Positions 12,801-27,800 of a stretch of DNA of 64,000 nucleotides are shown one piece after another. The notes under the pieces are model-generated. The model had not been told where the DNA came from, did no database searches, and was given only the letters and a program-made list of their open reading frames with translations. The position numbers were made by a program, and so were the translations under genes. This stretch comes from Strix aluco (lineage: Eukaryota; Chordata; Aves; Strigiformes; Strigidae), in NCBI RefSeq assembly GCF_031877795.1, contig NC_133934.1:105774610-105838609 (forward strand). Direction: 5' to 3'. How positions within the stretch are numbered: the first letter of the stretch is position 1; each line of letters starts with the position of its first letter.

Positions 12801-15800
12801 TCACTGTTAGGAATCTAAATTGAGAATTTCAGTTAATATTCTTGACATTACAATAGTTCTATGAGTTATTGAAACCTTCAGAGCATTTTAATGTTCATAA
12901 TCTTCTGACCATGCATGCTACCTGAACTCATCTGAAAAGGCAGAAGTCCCATGCAGTATGCATAATTACACACACACACACAAACCCATTTCAGGCCTTC
13001 AAAACCATGGTGCTGTTTATTTATGTGTAGGTTTTTTTGCATTATCCATTAAAAGAAATTTTTATAAGTTATTCCAGTCACTTTTAATGCTATTGACAGA
13101 TGGCTTTTCATGACAGAGACAAGGAAATTGAAGAGGGGCATTTTAACACTTTATTTTTTTATTATTTTTTAACCAGATATAACCACCAGTAAAGTGGAAC
13201 AGATTCCATATGGGGAGAGGGTAACCCTGCGTCCGGAACCTCTGCCAGAGAGGCAAACATTTCAAAAAGGTAGAGTGCTTGGCTAGCTCTCAGGCAGTTA
13301 GTTAACTCTCAAGAAAAGTTGTAAGGCACTAAAAGCATATTTTAAACTAAGTAACTCTTGTTTAAGCTAGAACCACTTTATTTTCTTCAGAGGCCCATTA
13401 GAATGACAATTCATATTGTCAAGAGAAGTAATACAGTCAATGACCTAGCCACTTTAAAAATTCAGTTTTGTAGCTTTGAGTAGGATTGTATGATATGGTT
13501 GTATGTTACAGTTTGGAAAAGATACTCAGTGGCTGATTAAGTCCATTCTAGCCCTCGCATCGTATGTTTCTGTGTACTTTTCTTGCACTCTTGTTTGTTG
13601 CTTTTCCTTCAAAAATAATAAATTCAGAGTATATTTTAGTAATTTGGATTTCCATGGGTTTCTCTTTTCAGAGCACCCTGGTCGTTACAACAGAGAAAGA
13701 GATCGTGAGCCTTATTTTGAGCGTCAAGGTAATTCCAATGCAGATCATCGGGATTTCAAGAGAGACCGGGACTTGCACAGAGACCGTGGTTCTGTGGACT
13801 ATGAACGAGAGAGGTTTGAAAAAGAGCGGCATCCCCGAGATGATAGGTACGTGGGTTTGGAACACTACTGAAATCAATACAATTCAGGCTGTATTGAGTA
13901 TCAGGCTGTCCATTTTTCACTTCTCTCTGGAATCCGTAGTAGAAATTCTAGAAATACACAAAATACTCTTTTGGCAGGGTTATTCCTACTACACCTTCAA
14001 GGACTCAGTCTTACCGTGACAAGAAAGACCATCCCTCCTCCAGGCGGGGTGGTTTTGAAAGACCACCATATGAACGAAAGACAGATCGTCCAGCATATGA
14101 TCATGGGCCTTCCATGTTTGGAGGTACAGTTTCTCAATCTTGAAGCTAGAATATTACAAAAAATATGGACTCACAGAGGTAAAGATTAATTGGGAGAAAA
14201 TTAATTTGCAGTATTTCTTTGTTCAGATTATTTGGGCGGTGTCATGTAGTTTTGTTTCTCAGTGGTGATGGTGTCAGGAACAGAACAGTTATATACTCTG
14301 CTAAAAAATGTCTTTGATTGCAATAGGTTCAAGATTAGAAATTTGAATTATTTTGGGGACAAATCTGTGAATTTATCCTAAAATAATGAAGGTCTGTTTA
14401 AATCAGCTCAGCTGGGTATGAACTTCTTAATTTTTTTGTTTTACTGAACTAAGAAAATTCTTCTGTCCAAACACTGGAATTTGAAGGTGATCGTAGAAAT
14501 TACCCTGAGGAAAGAATTCCTATTTCTGCTCCATCAATGCCCCGTCAGCCACCACCTGCTCCACGAGTGGAAAGGAAGCCAGAATCTAAAAATGTAGATG
14601 ACATTTTGAAGCCACCAGGACGGGATAGCAGGCCGGAGAGGGTGAGTATGTGTTCTGAAAGCAACAATTGGTTTCTACAACATCTGTATTCAGATAAAAT
14701 GCTTATGAATGTAATATGTTGGGAACAAGCCTATATTTGAGGAAGCTGTGGAAATTCTCTTGATTCTTTTGCAAATGCCTAGAGCGTTGTAGCATAGCTA
14801 TTAGGAGTCCACAGGAGATGTAAACTTCCTGGGAATGCTAAGATGAAATTCCTGTTAGTGGGTAATGTTAATGTGTTTTAGACTCCTCTGAGATCTTCAC
14901 TTGGGTTTTTGATGTATTGGAGGAAAGACTTGGCTTTACACAGAGGCAGAGATTTGACAATGCACCATATAAAATAAGAAAGAACAAGATTCAGTCTATA
15001 AAACATTTAGACAAGTTTCATTCAGTTAATTTTACCTGAACCAGATCTATAACATCTTACACAGTTTAAGCTGCTGAGATGATTAACATCATATACTCCT
15101 ATTCTGTGAAACTACTACCATTCCTCACAACCTGGTTTGTAAAATAAGCAGTGAGGCATGGTACTGGCTTTGCTTGATGATATGCAAAAGTGTCAGCACA
15201 GAGCACATAAAAGAAAATTTTTGCAAAAGAGATTCTGTTAAATGTAGTACAGTATCCTATCTTCTTACACAATCTTTGTTTCAGATTGTAATCATAATGA
15301 GAGGGTTGCCTGGCAGTGGGAAGACACATGTAGCAAAACTCATCAGGGTATGTAAACAACCACTTGCTGTGTAGTGCTGCTTGTCTTTTATGTGTGCTTC
15401 CTCTGCTGTTTTCTTTCTGTTTGTCTGGAATTTCAACCTGTTGTTATTTCATGTTCCATGTCTTCATATGGCCTGTGAATCCCATCCACTATTAGCAAGT
15501 GTGAAGTATACTGGTCTCTTCTTGGTTTGCAATAGAGCAAGGAACTGCTGCTTGCCAGAAGTGTTTTGAAGATCCTCTGTAGCAGAATGGAATATTTACA
15601 GCAAAAGTATGTGGGTTTTTTTTGCTTTCTTCCCAGGATAAGGAGGTAGAGTGTGGAGGACCTGCACCAAGAGTGCTCAGCCTGGATGACTATTTTATCA
15701 CTGAAGTAGAAAAAGAAGAGAGAGACCCAGATACAGGGAAAAAAGTGAAAAAGAAGGTACTTTTAATTCCGTTTCTTATCTTGACAAAGAAACAAGACAG

Positions 15801-18800
15801 TGGCAATCAGAATTTCAGTCTGTCTCTTTGGAAAAGTGCAGAGGTCTGTGGGCTGTTTCACAAAACAAATCAATGTAACAAGGCAGAATGGGCAAAATCT
15901 GAAAAGTTGGCCTGGAAGATGTTTTTCTCATACCAATGTACTTTGTGGTCATGACATTCAGCAGTTGAACATTAGCAATTTAATAGGTTTCCTCTTTCTT
16001 AAATGCTTTTGTCCCTGATAAAGGTGATGGAGTATGAATATGAAGCTGATATGGAAGAGACCTATCGTACCAGCATGTTTAAAACTTTCAAAAAGACCTT
16101 GGATGATGGCTTCTTCCCCTTCATTATCCTTGATGCTATCAATGATAGAGTGCGACATTTTGAACAGTTTTGGAGTGCTGCAAAAACCAAGGGTTTTGAG
16201 GTAATGGAGCCTAAAAAGCATTTGAACTTGCTAGCACCCGTATGCTGGTATTTCTAAACTTTTGAATGCAAAGTCCACATTCAGGAAAAATGCTGTGGTC
16301 TACAGTTACAAATTTACCTTTCTTAGAATGTGCAACTGCAGAGTGTATCACCAGGTAGAAAAAGAGCTCTAAAAACTGATTTACAATATTCAGTATTGTC
16401 TTTCTCTTTCTAGGTGTACTTAGCTGAAATGAGTGCAGATAACCAGACGTGTTCCAAGAGGAATATTCATGGACGCAAGCTAAAGGAAATCAGCAGGGTA
16501 ACTGTATACATCTGGAGTCATAGGATTAATGATAGGTTTCATTGTGCTTTCAGGCCTGCTGGTGTTGGAAAACTAGATCTCTTTTAGACTACATAATGCT
16601 TACACTTTTCCTCTAAGAAGAGCTGGTAGTTATGTCATTGGATTGAAGTTACTTTTCTTAAGTACAGATACATCTTGTTTGTGATCAGAAACCCAATTTT
16701 CCATTGAATCTGTTACATTTTTAGAGGTGCTTCATTTTTGTTTGTTTTTTGTTAGATGTCTGATCACTGGGAGGCAGCACCACGTCACATGATGCGTCTG
16801 GACATTCGTTCTCTATTGCAGGATGCTGCTATTGAAGAGGTGAGAATCTCTGCTTGTTAAAATTACAAATTATGTAGATGTGACTATACTGAAAATTCAA
16901 AGCAGAGAAAGGTGATCACAACAGGGCGGTTATACTTGGCACTGTAGAAACCTAGAATCGCTGTGTCAGACAAGTGTATTCCATTATTCTTATCAATTAT
17001 ACAAACATGAAGGTACATGTTACTTTTTATGACCTTTCTGGAGCCCAGATTTACGCATCTTTGAGCAAGAGTTGAAGCCATTTTGCTCTTAGCAACTGTT
17101 GAGTACCGATTAAAGAGGTAATCTGCTCTCTCAGATAAAACTCAGCACATTTTCAGGTTACTGGATTAATTGGATCATAATTTGAGGAAGTAGTTTGGTA
17201 AAATAAGTAAATAAACAAACTTGATCTCCTCTCGGTCCCTGCTTTGAAAAACACAGACCTGTAGCAGAGAATGAAGAAATAAATAACATGTAGCAGAAGA
17301 TTACACTTGCTGTAGAAGTATGCTACCTTTTTATTCCATTTGCAGTTTGCTATGACATGCATCTTTGGTGTGTCAGCTTTCTGTATTGTTGCATTCTTCT
17401 TTGGCAGATGTTTCAGGAGCTCTGGGAATAAATTAGTATGTTAATTGTATGGTCATCATGAATGTATCATAGCTGCATGTTGCAGTCAGAACGGCTCTTG
17501 CCATGACCATAGAAACTGGTGAACTGCCAAAGTAGGAAGAGAGTTTACTCTTTGCAGTTTGTCAGGAGGTCAGCAGGTTATTTTTGAATCTCCAAATTCT
17601 TTGTATCAGAAAATAGTAGTCTTCAAGAGGACAGCAAAAGGCTGAGCTTTCATGTAGACTCAAGGGCAGATCTGGGATTTACTCTCTGTGCATCAGGGTT
17701 TTACTAATGGTATGAAGAACTGTACATACTTGGAGAGTTTTAAGTATTCCACAGTATACACATGAATCCTCATTAGAGATGTGAACTTCAGAAAGTATTT
17801 CATTAGATGGGCAGCGTTAGATGTATGTCTTAAAGCATCCATTTTCTTTATCATGTTAATCACTGTGGTTATTATTTTTCACTGTAATACATAAATATAT
17901 AAAAGATCAAGGCTTGATAGAGATGTTCTGTGCAGAGAGCACCATTCCAGTGATGTGTATATGGCAAGTTTAAGATCTCTTCCTGAGATTACAAGTTTTG
18001 AAATGTGATTGTGTAGGAAACAAGAGAAGTATCGTACTGTTACAGATACTGGTAGCACAAACAATGCATGTGAAGGAAGAGAATAAATGATTGCTACTTT
18101 CCCGCACAGTTTGTCACTCTGTAGCTAGAAGGGAACCTGTGTCCGAGGGAAGCCAAAATGGAGCCAGTATTCATATATATTGCATCATCATACTTTCCAA
18201 AATGAATCCTTTCTTTCCTATTCTATTTAAACTTGGAATCCTCTAATTACCCTGCTAAAAAGATAATACTTAGAAGTCAAGCAGTGCCTTGTAAGTCAGT
18301 GTTTATGCTTTGGAACAGGTGGAGATGGAGGATTTTGATGCAAATATTGAAGACCAGAAAGAAGAAGTCAAGAAGGATACAGCAGAGGAGGAAGAAAGTG
18401 AACTGGTAGGAGACACATCAGCCATCTCTAACAAAATGTTTGTTAATGTGTCTGAGGGAGAATCTCAGCCTTATAAATGCCAACCCATTGCCATTCTTAG
18501 CAGTGTGATCCTAATACACACATTTCTAGTCATTTGTTCCTTAAACATTTCTAGGAGAACTTTAATGTTAAATCATGTTATTCCTAACTGTTTGGGTTTT
18601 TTTAAGAATCTGTGAGTATATGCCACAAACAGCATTATCAGTGGAGCGTGGTGACATGCCTCTTACAGACATTTATAAATTGCAGTACACTATAGCGCTG
18701 TCTTCCAGATTATTTAGGAATTACACTAAGTGGATGGATGGGAAGAATGGGTAAAGATTAATTTAGCTTATTTCCTTTCACGTGTCTAAAGAACTCTTCT

Positions 18801-21800
18801 TGACTGTCACAGTATATGACAACAGTTATGAAGAACAATGCTTTCTCTGCCAAAGTTTGCTGACTTTGTCAATAGGTATTTCCAGGTTGAGGGATTAGGT
18901 CTCTTGGATAAATGAAGGTTAGAGAATTGCCCTGAGGGGCTGGCATTTTAGGTATGTATTTAAAAGTCTACAGAAGGCTTCCTAATGTAACTTCTTGGTA
19001 TGTGTTGGAGCTGCAACTGGTCAGTGCTTGATGACTTGAATGTGTCAAACCCCGGTTCCCACAACCAAGCAGTTAAACTCCAATAAACAGGAAGTAACCA
19101 AAAACATCTGAGATGAGCAAAGTCCTTTTTCTTAATGGAAACTTACTGTTCCTCAGGAGTGGCAGTTTAGAAAGCAGTTGAAATACAGACTTTTAAAATA
19201 AAGCTTAGGAAGAGTGGATCTTAATAAACATCTGTTTTTTGCAGCATGACTCATTTATTCTCTTCACTAAATTATTCTTTGGCACAGAGTATGAAACTGC
19301 ATAAAGTGTGGTTAGAACATTTCAAAGATGCATCCATGTTTACAAGAATATGGCTGCTAGCCTCATTTCTTAGAAATGAGCTATATCTAGAAGAGAAAGT
19401 TGTCTTTAGCTTTTGAGACATCTGTGCATAAATGTGTGTGTGTATGTGTGTGTTTATGGGCTCTGGGGAATGTCCTAATGTACAGTACATGTAACAATAG
19501 GTCTTTATGAGACGAGGAGAAAGCTTGGTGGTGAAAACTATGCAAATTATTAATAACTAAAAGTAATCTACATATAAGAATGTTTTCTATTCAGATTCAC
19601 AAGAGATGAAAAATAGCAAAGAATTACCTGTTGTATGTAATGTCTGCTATTCAGTCACCTCTCAGAGAGGTATGTCAGACAGAAAGGTGGAACAGTACAC
19701 TGTATTTGGTATCTGTCGCCTTCCTGAGAGCAGTTGGTAAGGGTTCTTCAATTCATTTTGCTGCATTTAATCCTGTGGAAAAAGAGAGGTCTGAAGCTCC
19801 TGCCATCTGGCAGATGTCCTTGAAATATCCAACTGTCTTGTACCAAAGGATGAAGCCTGAATCTTTTCTTATCCTATCTGAGGACCGGGATATTGTACAG
19901 ATTCAGCACATAATAGGCTGTTTCACACCATCAAAGTCACTCTTTTGTTGCTATTATCAACTCCCATAGGGTTGTTTGTAGCATTCATACAGTTCTTGCT
20001 TTTCTGTGCTTGATGGTATGAATTATTGATGCATTTAACTTAGTGTTCTAATCAGTGTATCAACATCACTGTGTTCAATACAGGCTATTAGTTGTGGTGT
20101 AAACTTTCTGAGCAAATTTTAATGTGCAACTTGGTTTAGAAGTATAAACATACATATATACATAAAGTTTATTTGTTAAAATATTGCAGCACAAACTGTC
20201 TTAGTTTGTATTAATTACAGACTTGATTAAAAGCAATAAAATACAGAGATCTGACAATCTCAAGTCACCGATATATGCTTGATAGAAAAAAGGTCTTTCA
20301 TGGATTTTGGAAGAGCAATGCTGAACATAATCAAAAGCAGTGTAGCTCTCTGGAATAGTACACTCTAATTTAGTAATCTTTAGCATTAACAAATCCACAT
20401 ATATGTTTACCACAGTGGAGGCAACCTATAAATAGAGCAGGAAAGAAGTTAGTGTAATAAAATTGGTCTGTGTATTGTTTGTTTTCTTGTTGAAATCTTC
20501 TAGAGTAGGTCTTTTCCCTCTCTATTAAAAATCATTCTTAAAATAATGAAATTCTCCCAGGGGTTCCATTTCACTACATTGAGCTTTTCATGTGATTGCA
20601 GAGAAACATCAGTGGTTTTATACCCAATCTGAACAGCTGAAATGAGTTATAAGGGGTTGCTTAGTAAGGATTTACTTGTCCAAGAGTATAAAATTAAAAG
20701 ATAACAAGCAGATACCTAAAATAAATACTTTCCTGCCAAATTTAATATCATTATGCTCATTTACAAGGAACAAACTGGCTAAAGATCATTACACATAAAA
20801 CATATGATGACATTATTTGTAGGGAAAAAGTGTTTTTAAAAAATCGTTGCACTAAGGTTTATTTTAAAATAAAAAATAATACTTAAATCTTAGTCACTCA
20901 GCAGATACTCTCATTTAAACTAAAAAACAGAATTTTGTTTAGTGTGGACTAGCCACTCATACAAGAGTTTAGTATGCCCCTTTAAAAGGATCATTATGTG
21001 AAGCTTGTGTGTAGTAAATCTGGGAATATATTCTTGAAAACTTATGACTGTGGTAACTTTTTCATTTGTATTTGTAAAGCTCTGAATATTCTTTATGTCA
21101 GATAAATTGTGTTGCAATAACTTTGCTACCTGGGATAATATAGTAACTGTGCACACAGTGCCATTGCTGTCTGTTAGACTCATTCCGGAGTTCTGTGTTT
21201 GCAGAGGGCAGCACTCTTGTAATGATTTGCAAGGGCTGCTAAAATCACTGAATGGGAAGTGGATGCAGAAGTTCTGGATACTGAATAATTTGTGTCCTTC
21301 ATCTGATAACAAGAATTGTGCCTTACAAAAAGAAATACCTTAAGCTCCCATTGTAATGCTGTTTCCAGTTCAAAAGTGATATGCATGTGTGTCTCTCTCT
21401 AATCCTCCGAGCTTCTCTCTGTGTATGATTTAGGGTTACATTCCGAAAAGCAAATGGGAGATGGACACTTCTGAGGCAAAGCTAGGTGGGTATTTATTTT
21501 TTTCCTGTTTCTTATAGTTGGTATCTTATGATATTTGCAAAACCTGAATTTTTGTTTTTACTGTGCCTCTTTACCAAAGACAAATAAATGTATTGATCTC
21601 ATACATGTGTCTGAAACCACAAACACATCTATACAGAAATTTGTCTTCTGTCAGAAGCAAGGGAGTTATGACTTTCTAACCATCGCTGTTTTATATACTC
21701 ATTAATTGTTCTTCCATCTGTTCAAGGAAAGTACTTTGTCTTGAAATTTTAAAAAAGCAGTATTTCTATTCTTTATTCATCTCTTCCGTATTATAAAAAG

Positions 21801-24800
21801 CAAAGAGTCAACTTACATTGCATTGCATTCTTGTTCATACTGCATACCTTTTTTTCAAGCCTAAATGTCATCAGTAACTTCTTACTTTCTTGGAGACATG
21901 CCTAGTACCTAACTGTGTTGAAGATGTTTCTCGCTCTCTAAAATTGACAAGTATGAGGACAAAGTAGTGCCATGCTTTGAAACTGGTTCTGAATTATTAG
22001 GCCTCAGTGAATCTTTTCAACAACTCTGATGATGAAAAGTAAAAGTTTATTATGCTTTTCAGTTTCAGGAGTGTACTAGAATTCTTCTTAGTAGGATGCA
22101 AAGTGGACTTTCCAGGAGCACAAGGGCACTATTTTTGCTGCACTTTTTGTTCTGATTAGTGCTGCTGGTTGTGTTAAACATAAGTGCTAATATTAGGATT
22201 CTGTCAGTCAAAAGCAACTTTGAGGCTGAAATGCGTGTACCACAGCTATGGTGGAAGGTGTACACATGGAAAGAGGTTTCTAGTCATTATGATCAGTTTT
22301 GTAGGTTTTGTTTTGGGTTTTTTTGCTGAACAGCAACGGTTCTAAGTGAAGATTTTCTCAGTGCAATCTGCATAAAGCTGCTATTTTCTGTCATGTCTAT
22401 GAGAAGTAACAAATATCTGAATGGGACGCAGCACACCTTAGCTGTTTGAGGTTTGTTTCTGCATGTGTGGTACAGCCCTGTGTATCATTACTTTCCAATA
22501 ACCAAAATCACAACTGCACCATACAAATAGCATTAGAATTTTTGGCAGCCTTTCATCTTTTGCTGTTAACTGCTTAGCTGCACCATCTCTTCTGCTGCTG
22601 CGTTGTCTTTTAAGTCATTTAAATATTTGTGGAATATATTGACATTGTGGCACCTACAGTACTACTGGAGGAGCCTTGTACTCAATGATTCTGATGCATC
22701 AGACAGCTAGGCAGTTAGAATTAATTCAGGATTGCTCTGCGTTTTTGTTATGGGAGTTGATTGTTTTAATATCTTAAGATTATTTCTTAAGTTTATAACT
22801 TTTTTTTTCCCCAATTATGTATGAAATCATAGTACTGGAAAACTGCATTGTTGAAGAATGTGCTGATACATTGTGTTGTGTTCCAAATAACATAGACTTC
22901 TTTAAATACTGAGTTCTAGGAACAGATGTGTTGCGCTGCATACAGTGAACCTTAAGTCATCCTGCGCATTTTACAAATATCACAGGAGTCCAGAGTGTGT
23001 TCTAAAAGTATTTATGTGTAGTTTCAAGCAATGTGGAGGCTGTGACTGCAGCAGAAAGTTACATACAGCTTTCAAAATTTCCCTCTCTCACCCTCAAATA
23101 CTGCTAACAAATAGAAACAAAGAACTGTGTTGTGTTTCTTTCTATATGAAAACTCCATAATATAAAATACAGGATTTTTGTGTGGTTGCCACTTAAATGT
23201 AGAATGGGAAGCAAGCAGCAGAGTCAGTTTTATACTAAAGTTAGTTACTTGCAAGGCTGTTGCAACTTGAACAATCAAACTCCATTAACAAACTGGATGT
23301 TAGCATGCTGCAAGACACAGATAGAGATGCTGAGGTCTTTCTATTAAATCTGTATTCATGATTTTGCTTTTATAACTACCCTCTAGATTCATTTTAATAA
23401 ATATATATTTATAAAAATGCAAATTTATAAATATAAATTAAAAGTAAATTCTGACAGAACATACATTTAGAAAAAGCCTAGCATTCCTATGTAATTAATG
23501 CTGTTTCTTTGAAACAAGGGCACGGGCAAACAACTTTTAGCTCAAGGTATGCATTGTAAGCACTTGCAGTCTGTGAGTAAGAATTATATTTAATTTACAA
23601 TAAGACGTTGTTGTAGATGACCAATTAAAATTATTTCCTGAAAGGCATGTAAACTGTGGTATGCACTTGTTATTCCAAAGTTGAGTTACTTCCCGGGAAC
23701 TGGCCTGCCCATTAGGTTTATTGCGTTAGTCCCACAGGGCACACATTTGCAGCAGTGATGTAAGTGCAGAATCCAAAACCAACACTGTAAGTCTTGTTTT
23801 GCTTTTTTGTTTTCTTTCTGAATAGATGATGTTACAGGAAAGCACAATAAGATCTTGCTGTTTGTAATAAGCCTCGGAAAAGGTCTGAAAAGTTTGAGTT
23901 TTTTAGCTGCAAGGCTGACTTGTGACAATCACCTTACCGTTCACCCCAGAGCTCTTGCTTTAGTTCAAATTTACTTTGGCAGGGGTGATGCATTCCTCTG
24001 AGTATGTGTGTGGTATATATCATTTCCTTATGTGTTGTGAGCACACAGCCACATTTTTATTCTAAAGATTAATTGCTGGTCTGTCTCAGTGCATAGCGCA
24101 CATGGGTTCTTGTATTTAAATTTACAGAAATGGACTTAGATTTTTAAAATTTGACTATATTCAAAGTCTTTAGAGCAATACTGTTTCAAAGTGTGGCTTA
24201 GTGGGAAGTTCTGCAAACTTTCAGGAAAGAAGAAATGAGGTCTGGCATAGCTGAAGTTTTGATACCATTGTAAAATTTGCTCTAGAACGCACATAATGTT
24301 TTACATAAAACTTTGTGGCTTTTGTATAAGAAGGGCAAAAATTTAGCTGATTGATTCATTTAGTTTTTGAAGGAGCTAATTAAATCAGTTACTTTCAGAT
24401 GCTTTATTATTAAAATTCTAAAGGTGAGTTTCTAAGTTCTGCGGGTTTTCAGAAATGCTGCTACTTCATTGTTATTAAATGGAAATGCTAAAATGATGTT
24501 TGATAGTTTAACACTAAGTAATCATCTAACATAAATATTCACGAGCACCATTGTTACAAAATGACACCTTGTCTCATTTTCAGAAAAGAATATTCTGAAA
24601 TAATGCTTTGTGGTAGGCTTTTGACATTTCTGTAGTGTTTCTACTGCATGGCACATGTACCTTGAATCACAATAGTATGGATGGAAGAAGATCCCTCTGG
24701 AAAGGCAATCCAGCTTCAGGCGTGGAAGGAGATAAATTCTGTGTAGCAGTAACAAAAAGGAACAGAGGGGAACCTCATACTCTGAACCTCTCCTGACTTC

Positions 24801-27800
24801 ACTGTTGATGTTTAAGAGTTACACAGTTCTTGGTGATGTTTTCAGTTGGTCTGTGTACAGCAGGGAGTGGGAGACTGAACTTTCTTCCACATTGTTAATG
24901 AGATGAGCTTGCATCATAGCACGTTGCCTTCCAACAGGAATATGTCTGTGTACAGATACTTGCTGACAGAGTTCCTGAATTTTCAGTTCATGTTCCTAAA
25001 TACTCCTCAACACATTTGTTGCTCTCCTTCTCATTGTTACTTTTTTCTGGAAACCGTTATGCTATGAATGATCTATGCTGATTGATCTGAGAGTAATACT
25101 GAGGAATAGTGCAAGTAAATTATGTGCTGGAGTAACAGAGGAATATTGTATAAATCAATTTTGTCTTCTAGAGGGAGTGCCGTCTTTCTGTGGAGATTGA
25201 CCTTCAAATTTGGCAGATTTTAATTTAGAGCAAAAGAAGAACCTTAACTGAATTGTGTAACAGGATATCATGTAACAGATACAAATATTCTGCACAGTTT
25301 TCTTAAATGGCAGAGAGGATTAAAATGTTTTCTTAGAAGAAATTCTGTATCTGTTCCAGGGAAATGGGGCAAAGGTGGAGTCTTTAAAAATTTTAGAGTT
25401 GTATGAGGGAGAAATTACTTCATTAGTTTATGGCATTTAAATTATACTAGCATGTCTACATCACCATTGCCTCACATTATCTCCGTTGTTGCTCTTTTCT
25501 CTCCCATATTAAGTAAAAAAATCTCATCTCTGAACTGAGCTTCTTTAAATACATACATTTGAACCTCCTCTTCTGCTATCCAAAAAAAAAAAAATGCTGC
25601 CTTGTATTTGGTTTATTTCTGAAGCCTTTTGTGGGTGAATTTAATTACATCAGTGACTTCTGAAACACTGTTACTGACATCACTGGAAATGGTTTGTGGC
25701 ATATAACTGCCAAGCTTAGTATTCCTTCTGCATATACTTGAATTGTTGGCTTATAAAATGGTAGCATATATCGACAGAAGCACTAGGATTTCCTTTGACT
25801 TCTAAAGCCGTTTTTCATTTTCATGCTTTGTTGTTCATAATCTTACAATGAATACTTCATCTCCTTTCCAAAAGCAGTTTGCCACATAATTTCAAGAAGG
25901 TGTTGTTTTTTCACTGAAAATAAGTGTCCAAAGAGGAACAAAATTTTAGAACCTAGGAATGGAATTGTTTTTCCTCATGCCTTATCGGTTCAATAAGAGA
26001 AAGAAGAAAATTATGACTGTTGGACAAACGTACCGCTCAAATATTCATGACTGACCTCTTGCATGATGAAACAAAATATTCTGAGATATTTTTTTTTCCA
26101 GTCCTGGAGGATTTTTTGAGTGTGTTTTCCTTGTGGGGAGAGAAAAAGAAAGGGGGGGGGGGGGGGTCAGGATTTCCAAGGAGCTTTTGTTTAGCAGAAA
26201 CAGTATCTCAAAAACTTGTCTTTGATGCATTAAATTATATGATCGTCACTTGTTCCCTGATACTGCATGTATGCTATGTTTGACACAGTATTAAACCCCA
26301 AATTAGGAAAAATGCTACAGCTTTAGTATTGTGTTCTAATACGGAAAGGTGGATCTGTGGTTCCTAGCTATTGTTGGCTATATTGTACCTGTAAGGACAG
26401 AGTCCATATAGTATGAACATCCAGAAGAGCAAGCTTTTCCCCCTCATACAGATAAAAAGACTGAGTGTTATTGCCACACAGTTAATGTGAAAGATCAATA
26501 AAGCTTGAAAATGGTGTTGAGTCTTCTTTAGTTTATTTCAACTCTCATCATTCCACCTGTCAAGACAAGCTGGATATACAAGTTCTGCTGTTCATTCTTT
26601 TGAAAATTTTTTCCACTCTCGTCTTGTTTGTGTGAATAATAGAAAAAAATTCTTCTTTAACTCTGAGGCTCTGTGTTTGTTCTCAGACAAGCTGGATGGT
26701 TTGCGGACTGGCACTAAAAGGAAACGTGACTGGGAAGCAATTGCCAGCAGAATGGAAGATTATCTACAGCTTCCAGATGACTATGATACACGTGCTTCTG
26801 AACCTGGAAAGAAAAGGGTAATAAATTTTCAAATGACTTACTGTGTGTATGACCATTTAACAGTCTCTGTGAAAAAGAGTTTGTATCAAGTCACTCAGTG
26901 TCTGTGAATATGGCAATTTCACTTGACTCACTTTTCATTTTGCTGTTTCGTTAGGTTCTGTAAGCGAATATTCTTGAGAGTAGGGTCTTCCAGAGGTAAA
27001 CAGATTGATTATAACAAAGTGAGGAATTGTAGATAATGAAGATGGCATGGCATGACTTCTGAAGTTGAGAATAGAATCGTGCCCCATTTCTTGCTGGGGG
27101 AGATGATGCACTTTGTTTCAGAGCAACCTGTAGAGTCCTGTTCTTACACTGTATGTTTTGTGATGAGATAGTGTGACATATAGAGTGCCGTTCCAAGACA
27201 AGATGATGATTTTATTGAACTATTTTTTTGTAGGTTTTGTAATAAGTAGGCAGAGAAACAGTATGCTGTTCTTATGTTCAAAAAGCTTCAGCTGAGGAAA
27301 GTATCAGCTATGTAGATTTTATATCAAATTGAGTCTTGCAGATGTTACCTCCTGCATATACATTGCATAAAGCTTGGGAGATGGTGTATAAGTGGTTGGC
27401 TTCACTTTATATGTTGTTCTGTTCTGAACACAAAATGCTACATCTTCAAATACCATTGTTAAAAAAAGGGAAAAAAATCATAGAGGAAATGAGAGGTAGT
27501 AGGAAGAGGTAACACTCTTTTTTTTTGGTCTCCAAAATAAAGACCAGCTTTTGCCACTAAAAGTAATTTGAGTTAACTGTCAGTGTTTGGACTTTGCTTT
27601 GTTCTGTCATGTCAAATAGAAAACATGGGTAGTACTGGACAGCATGTGTGAGAGAGATGGAGATAATATGGCACTGGCAGAGGAAGTGATGGTGGAAGAA
27701 AGCAGACATTGCTTACCAGCAGGAATGTCTGGGGAAATCCGGGTAGAATGTGGAATAGGGAGGTGCTGGCAGAAAGGTGATAAGGCTATGTCCCCAAGTA

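Noticed and set aside
15381-15569. Short plus frame between the P-loop exon and the next exon
   Set aside because: It lies wholly in an intron, lacks matching splice phases and resembles nothing.
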